This document shows, piece by piece, positions 59,498 through 64,000 of a stretch of 64,000 nt of DNA. The position numbers and the translations under genes were made by a program. This DNA is from Pelagibacterales bacterium SAG-MED17 (GTDB taxonomy: Bacteria > Pseudomonadota > Alphaproteobacteria > Pelagibacterales > Pelagibacteraceae), in assembly GCA_014654115.1 (NCBI GenBank), contig JACWDO010000001.1, positions 62,001-126,000 of the forward strand, written 5' to 3'. The notes beneath the pieces are model-generated. The model was not told the DNA's origin. It saw only the letters and a list, made by a program, of their open reading frames with translations, and did not search any database. Position 1 is the first letter of the stretch. Every line of letters starts with the position of its first letter.

Positions 59498-60306
59498 CTA
59501 AACATTTTTCTTATTTTTATACTATTTAAATGGTTTACAGGACCGTGGCCTTTCCCCAGATTTGGTTGAGTTCTTAATGAATGATTTACATATTTAATTG
59601 CCATTTCACAAGATTTCTTTAATGTTTTTCCACACGCAAAATAAGTGGCTATTGCACTTGAAAGTGTACAACCAGTGCCATGGCTATTTTTTGTTTTAAT
59701 TTTCTTATTATTGAATATTACCATTTCTTGATTGTTTATAAAAACATCTTGAATTTTTTTTGATTTTAAGTGACCACCTTTAATTAGAATATTCTTGGCA
59801 CCTAATTGTAATAAATTATTTCCTGCAGAAATTACATCCTCGATAGTTATTATTTTTGAATTAGTTAAAATTTCTGCTTCAGGTATATTTGGAGTAATTA
59901 GATCTACCTTAGATAAAAATTTATTTTTTAAAATTTTAATTGCAGAGTCACTAATCAATTTTTTTCCACCTTTTGCGACCATTACGGGATCTAAAATTAT
60001 TTTTTTTACTTTTATTATTTTTAGTGATTTTATTACAGAATTTATTACATCTTTTGAATGAAGCATTCCTATTTTAACAGCATCAGGTTTTATATCTTTT
60101 GCTGTAAACTCAATTTGCTTGGAAATTTCTCTGCTGTTCACTGGAACAATTGACTTAACACCTGTTGTATTTTGAGATGTAATAGCAGTTATAGCAGTCA
60201 TAGCATATGAACCAAGTGACGTGACAGTTTTAATGTCTGCTTGTATTCCTGCTCCACCAGAAGAGTCTGAGCCAGCAATAATTAAAATTTTAGATTTTAT
60301 TTTCAA
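59494..60306 (-). CDS. thiD: Hydroxymethylpyrimidine (phosphate) kinase
   Basis: 270 residues, ribokinase fold. [18 protein letters not shown] (10-27), VDPVM-like [10 protein letters not shown] and the anion hole [14 protein letters not shown] are all ThiD motifs. It phosphorylates HMP and HMP-P for thiamine synthesis. SAR11 bacteria are known to lack thiC and to depend on external pyrimidine precursors, so this would be a salvage step. It lies 1 bp after glmM. Confidence 0.95.
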   Translation of the reverse strand: MKIKSKILIIAGSDSSGGAGIQADIKTVTSLGSYAMTAITAITSQNTTGVKSIVPVNSREISKQIEFTAKDIKPDAVKIGMLHSKDVINSVIKSLKIIKVKKIILDPVMVAKGGKKLISDSAIKILKNKFLSKVDLITPNIPEAEILTNSKIITIEDVISAGNNLLQLGAKNILIKGGHLKSKKIQDVFINNQEMVIFNNKKIKTKNSHGTGCTLSSAIATYFACGKTLKKSCEMAIKYVNHSLRTQPNLGKGHGPVNHLNSIKIRKMFR

Positions 60307-60307
60307 G

Positions 60308-61639
60308 TTAAATAATTGAATTTTTTACAAGATTGATACATTTTGAAATTACAGCTTGATTTTCACTTTCACACATTATTCTTATTACAGGTTCTGTTCC
60401 AGACTTTCTTACCAACATTCTACCTTTTCCCTCTATTAAACTATTTGCTCTTTTAATTGCATTTTTACACTTTGGACTATTAATTATTGATTTGTCTTTT
60501 ACCTCAATATTTTCTAACAATTGTGGTGTTGGTATAAAACTTTTAAATATTTCGCTAGCTTTTTTACCTTTTCTCATAGAAAACAAAATTTCTAAAGCAA
60601 CTAATAAACCATCCCCAGTAGTTGCAAATTTACCAAGAATTATATGACCAGATTGCTCTCCACCTAAGTTAAATTTACTTTTCTGCATTTCTTCTTTTAC
60701 ATATCTGTCACCAACTTTAGATCTTAAGAACTTAATTTTTTTTTTTGCAAAAAATTTTTGTAATCCATAATTTGACATCAAGGTACCCACAACACCACCT
60801 TTTAAAATTTTTTTTCTTTTCCATCTTTCTGCAAGCATAGCTATTATTTTATCCCCATCTATAATTTTACCCAGTTCGTCACAAACTATTATTCGGTCCG
60901 CATCTCCATCTAAAGAAATGCCAATATGAGATTTATTTTTTTTTGTATGATATTTTATTTTGTTAGGAAATGTAGATCCACATTTATAATTTATATTAAA
61001 TCCATTAGGAGAAGTCCCTATTTCATGAACTGTAGCACCCAATGATCTAAATAATTGTGGTCCTACTTTATATGCAGCACCATTAGCACAATCAACTGTA
61101 ATTCTTAAGCCTCTCAAATTAAATTTTTCAGGAAAATTTTTTTTTATTATTTCTATGTATTTTTCTGAACCACTTTCCAATCTTTTGACTCTACCTAATA
61201 TTTTAGGATTTGATAATTTTTTTGATATATTAGAGTCGATTAGTTTTTCTATTTTTTTTTCTATTCTATCAGACAATTTCAATCCATCTGGTCCAAATAA
61301 TTTTAAACCATTATCATCATATGGATTGTGAGATGCAGTAATCATGATTCCCATGTTTGATTTCATTTTTTTTGTAAGCATTGCTAGTCCATTTGTTGGT
61401 AATGGCCCAAAAGTTAATACATGCATTCCAGCTGATGTTAGACCTGATACTAATGCTGGTTCAAGTGCATATCCAGATAACCTTGTATCTTTTGCAATTA
61501 TCGCTACTTGTTTAGTTTTTTTTTGATTATTAAAATATGTACCTACTGCTAAACCAAACTTAAAAAACATGTCACCATTTATTTTGTCTCCATTTACCTT
61601 CCCCCTAATTCCATCTGTTCCAAAATATTTTTTTATCAT
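60308..61639 (-). CDS. glmM: Phosphoglucosamine mutase
   Basis: 443 residues. FGTDGIRG starts the protein, the phosphoserine loop TASHNPYDDNG has Ser103, and DGDADRII is the metal-binding loop. It isomerises glucosamine 6-phosphate to 1-phosphate on the way to UDP-GlcNAc for wall and LPS. It overlaps folP by one base, giving the familiar ftsH-folP-glmM order. Confidence 0.97.
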   Translation of the reverse strand: MIKKYFGTDGIRGKVNGDKINGDMFFKFGLAVGTYFNNQKKTKQVAIIAKDTRLSGYALEPALVSGLTSAGMHVLTFGPLPTNGLAMLTKKMKSNMGIMITASHNPYDDNGLKLFGPDGLKLSDRIEKKIEKLIDSNISKKLSNPKILGRVKRLESGSEKYIEIIKKNFPEKFNLRGLRITVDCANGAAYKVGPQLFRSLGATVHEIGTSPNGFNINYKCGSTFPNKIKYHTKKNKSHIGISLDGDADRIIVCDELGKIIDGDKIIAMLAERWKRKKILKGGVVGTLMSNYGLQKFFAKKKIKFLRSKVGDRYVKEEMQKSKFNLGGEQSGHIILGKFATTGDGLLVALEILFSMRKGKKASEIFKSFIPTPQLLENIEVKDKSIINSPKCKNAIKRANSLIEGKGRMLVRKSGTEPVIRIMCESENQAVISKCINLVKNSII

Positions 61640-62691
61640 TAGCTAAAATTTAGTTTTTTAAAAACTTTAATTCCTTGGTTTACTTCATTAACATCATGGA
61701 TTCTTAATATTTGAATTCCTTGTAACATACCAAATATACTTGAGGACACAGTTCCACCTATCCTTTGCTCACTATCATTTTGACCAGATATATCCTTTAT
61801 AAATCTCTTTCTGGAAATTCCTAACATTACTGGCAATCCTAAGGAATGAAAAATAGAAATATTGTTAATCAGAGTAATATTATGTTTCATATTTTTACCA
61901 AATCCAATTCCAGGATCTAAAATAATATGATTATGTTTAATCCCATTTTTTTTTATTAATTTCAGCTTATCTTCAAAATAATCATATATATCTAGTAAAA
62001 CATTATTGTAATTTGGATTTTTTTGCATTGTTTCTGTGGTACCTTTCATATGATGTATAACAAATGGTAATTTGCTATTTTTTAAAAAATTAATTGCCTC
62101 GCTATCATGGCTTAGGCCAGATACATCATTAATTAGGTCTAATTTATATTTTGAGGCTTTTTTCATTACAAAACTTTTTCTAGTATCCAAAGAAACAAAA
62201 AGTTTTTTAGATTTTAAATAACTCATAACTTTATTTACTCTTAGCCACTCTTCGGTTTGAGGAATTTCTTTAGACCCTGGTCTTGTAGACTCACCCCCTA
62301 CATCAATTATCTTTGCTCCATCGGCTATTAATTTATCAATCTGTTTTTTTGCTGAAACTTTTTTATTAAATTTTCCACCATCAGAAAAGCTATCTGGCGT
62401 AATATTTAAAATACCCATAAGTATTGGTAAATTACCAAATTTTAATTTGGGAATTTTTTTAGCCCTGGATATATTATTTATATCAATTAAAATTTTTTTT
62501 TTAATTTTTGATGGAAGCTTATTAATACTTTTTATACTTATTTTTTTTTTATTAGTCCTTGTAATGATCTCAATTGTATCAAATGAAATTGATTTATTAC
62601 CACCAATTGGGAGTGAAATTTTTTTTTTAACGTTTTCTTTAGATGTTGTATTATAATAAAAATTACACGCTCTTGTGTAATATTTTTGCAT
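61639..62691 (-). CDS. folP: Dihydropteroate synthase (with N-terminal extension)
   Basis: 350 residues; the catalytic core starts near residue 88. MGILNITPDSFSDGGKF, GGESTRPGS and ISRKRFI are DHPS signatures. The first ~85 residues are Lys/Ile-rich and not part of the core; longer DHPS forms are known in Alphaproteobacteria. It makes dihydropteroate from pABA and a pterin diphosphate. 6 bp after ftsH. Confidence 0.95.
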   Translation of the reverse strand: MQKYYTRACNFYYNTTSKENVKKKISLPIGGNKSISFDTIEIITRTNKKKISIKSINKLPSKIKKKILIDINNISRAKKIPKLKFGNLPILMGILNITPDSFSDGGKFNKKVSAKKQIDKLIADGAKIIDVGGESTRPGSKEIPQTEEWLRVNKVMSYLKSKKLFVSLDTRKSFVMKKASKYKLDLINDVSGLSHDSEAINFLKNSKLPFVIHHMKGTTETMQKNPNYNNVLLDIYDYFEDKLKLIKKNGIKHNHIILDPGIGFGKNMKHNITLINNISIFHSLGLPVMLGISRKRFIKDISGQNDSEQRIGGTVSSSIFGMLQGIQILRIHDVNEVNQGIKVFKKLNFS

Positions 62692-62697
62692 TAAATT

Positions 62698-64000
62698 TTA
62701 ATGAACAATCTTTGGTTTTAAGCCCATTGAGCCTAATGCAGAACTTTGTTCATCATCATCTACTTTTAAATCTTCTTTATTTTTAGGATATATATTTTTA
62801 TTTACTATGTCCTCAATCTCTTCACCTGACAATGTTTCATAAGTCAGTAATGCTTTAGCTATTTTATGTAAATCATCAATTTTATCAGTCAAAACTTTTT
62901 TTGCTCTATCATAACCTTGGTCAACAAATTTTCTTATCTCGGTATCTACCTTTCTTGCAGTTTCTTCAGACATATTTTGTTGTCTTGCTACAGATCTACC
63001 AAGGAAAACTTCTTCCTCATTCTCACCGTAAGCAACTGGACCAAGTTCTTTGCTTAATCCTGCTCTCATTACCATGGCTCTTGCTCTTTTTGTTGCTTGC
63101 TCTATGTCACTCGCTGCACCAGTAGTTACTTTATCATCTCCAAATATAATTTCTTCTGCAACCCTACCTCCCATTGCTATAGCCATTTGAGCATGTAATT
63201 GCTCTCTAGTTTGAGATACCTCGTCTCTTTCAGGAAGTTGCATTACCATTCCCAATGCTCTTCCTCTTGGAATAATTGTTGCTTTATGAATAGGATATGC
63301 TGCTTTTTCATTTATAGTAACAACAGCATGACCAGCTTCATGATAAGCAGTCAGTTTTTTCTCTTCCTCACTCATTACCATCGATCTTCTTTCAGAACCC
63401 ATCATTACTTTGTCTTTTGCTTCTTCGAATTCAATATAAGTAACTATTCTTTTATTTTTTCTTGCAGCTAGTAATGCAGCTTCATTCACTAAATTCGCTA
63501 GATCAGCACCAGAAAACCCTGGAGTTCCTCTTGCAATCGTTCTTAAATTTACATCCGGCGCCATTGATATTTTTTTTGCATGTACCTTTAATATCTTCTC
63601 TCTTCCAAGCAAGTCAGGATTAGAAACTACTACCTGTCTGTCAAATCTACCTGGTCTTAATAAAGCTGGATCAAGTACATCTGGTCTGTTAGTGGCTGCA
63701 ATTATTATTACACCTTCATTTGTTTCAAATCCATCCATCTCTACAAGTAATTGATTAAGAGTTTGCTCTCTCTCATCATTACCACCACCCAAGCCTGCTC
63801 CTCTGCTTCTTCCTACGGCATCAATCTCATCGATAAATATTATACACGGTGCGTGCTTTTTACCTTGCTCAAACATATCTCTAACTCTTGAAGCTCCAAC
63901 TCCAACAAACATTTCTACAAAGTCTGAACCAGATATTGTAAAAAATGGTACTCCTGCTTCACCTGCTATTGCTCTTGCTAGTAATGTTTTACCTGTTCCT
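62698..64000 (-). CDS. ftsH: ATP-dependent zinc metalloprotease FtsH (partial)
   Basis: C-terminal ~433 residues; the N-terminus with its membrane helices lies beyond the right edge. The Walker A GTGKT reaches the window boundary. Walker B IIFIDEID, the [24 protein letters not shown] and the zinc motif HEAGH (around 63330-63345) are present. It degrades unassembled membrane proteins and, in many bacteria, RpoH. HflK and HflC (27.6 kb) are its partners. The first Met seen within the window is internal and is not the start. Confidence 0.97.
   Translation of the reverse strand, partial: GTGKTLLARAIAGEAGVPFFTISGSDFVEMFVGVGASRVRDMFEQGKKHAPCIIFIDEIDAVGRSRGAGLGGGNDEREQTLNQLLVEMDGFETNEGVIIIAATNRPDVLDPALLRPGRFDRQVVVSNPDLLGREKILKVHAKKISMAPDVNLRTIARGTPGFSGADLANLVNEAALLAARKNKRIVTYIEFEEAKDKVMMGSERRSMVMSEEEKKLTAYHEAGHAVVTINEKAAYPIHKATIIPRGRALGMVMQLPERDEVSQTREQLHAQMAIAMGGRVAEEIIFGDDKVTTGAASDIEQATKRARAMVMRAGLSKELGPVAYGENEEEVFLGRSVARQQNMSEETARKVDTEIRKFVDQGYDRAKKVLTDKIDDLHKIAKALLTYETLSGEEIEDIVNKNIYPKNKEDLKVDDDEQSSALGSMGLKPKIVH

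Overview
The window is a dense, AT-rich (roughly 30% GC by eye) stretch of bacterial chromosome that looks like a SAR11 / Pelagibacterales alphaproteobacterium. Pointers are the two-piece (circularly permuted) tmRNA gene typical of Alphaproteobacteria, very short intergenic spaces, many 1-20 bp gene overlaps, Lys/Asn/Ile-rich proteins, and small core-gene sets (mreBCD-mrdA-rodA, hflKC-degP, ftsH-folP-glmM). This is inferred from the sequence alone; no database was searched. I see no insertion sequence, prophage, CRISPR array or rRNA. The only gene-free stretch over 300 bp (34434-34905) holds the tmRNA and a tRNA-Leu.

Layout. 1-3178 (-): branched-chain-amino-acid-type ABC uptake operon (binding protein, terminator hairpin, LivH, a 60-aa unknown protein, LivM cut by the window edge). 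3277-4594: a LysE-type exporter with a strikingly palindromic leader, then a DUF2805-type protein and a glutaredoxin. 4597-13618 (-): a seven-gene run from a DadA-like amino-acid dehydrogenase through a giant fused 2-oxoacid:ferredoxin oxidoreductase, an EamA exporter, a hydroxyacid dehydrogenase, a histone-deacetylase-like hydrolase, MsrB and a DUF1479 protein. 13692-19152 (-): cell-shape operon mreB-mreC-mreD-mrdA-rodA. 19155-24196 (-): ilvI-ilvH-ilvC-leuA. 24250-28716 (-): hflK-hflC-DUF2065-degP-miaA. 28770-34433: mrp, thyX, an FAD enzyme, a membrane glycan protein and galE. 34440-36739: tmRNA, tRNA-Leu(GAG), nadA, nadC. 36736-43132 (-): sppA-like peptidase, glyQ, glyS, ppdK. 43240-49005: ispB-like, pdxH, aroC, and xseB-ispA-dxs (isoprenoid supply). 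49026-51547: tsaC, an ABC-2 exporter pair, tRNA-Arg(TCG). 51613-56295: an accessory-looking surface-glycan/sulfation block (membrane glycosyltransferase, GT2, arylsulfotransferase-like propeller, 72-aa membrane protein, sulfotransferase). 56288-64000: rluD, rpoH, then ftsH-folP-glmM-thiD-purA on the minus strand, with ftsH cut by the right edge.

How the parts work together. Amino-acid metabolism dominates the left half: uptake (liv), possible export (LysE, EamA), oxidation and decarboxylation of 2-oxo acids (DadA, IOR) and synthesis of branched-chain amino acids (ilv/leu). The middle and right hold envelope functions: MreB elongasome, HflKC-FtsH-DegP quality control with rpoH nearby, GlmM for UDP-GlcNAc, isoprenoid synthesis for quinones and lipid carriers, and two surface-glycan blocks.

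The features I find most worth a second look are the LysE leader with mutually exclusive hairpins, the sulfation block with an A14 tract joining two of its genes, the DadA-IOR operon, the tmRNA with an atypical T-loop, a probably leaderless ilvI, and the rule that every convergent protein-gene junction in the window is overlapping or at most 2 bp apart.
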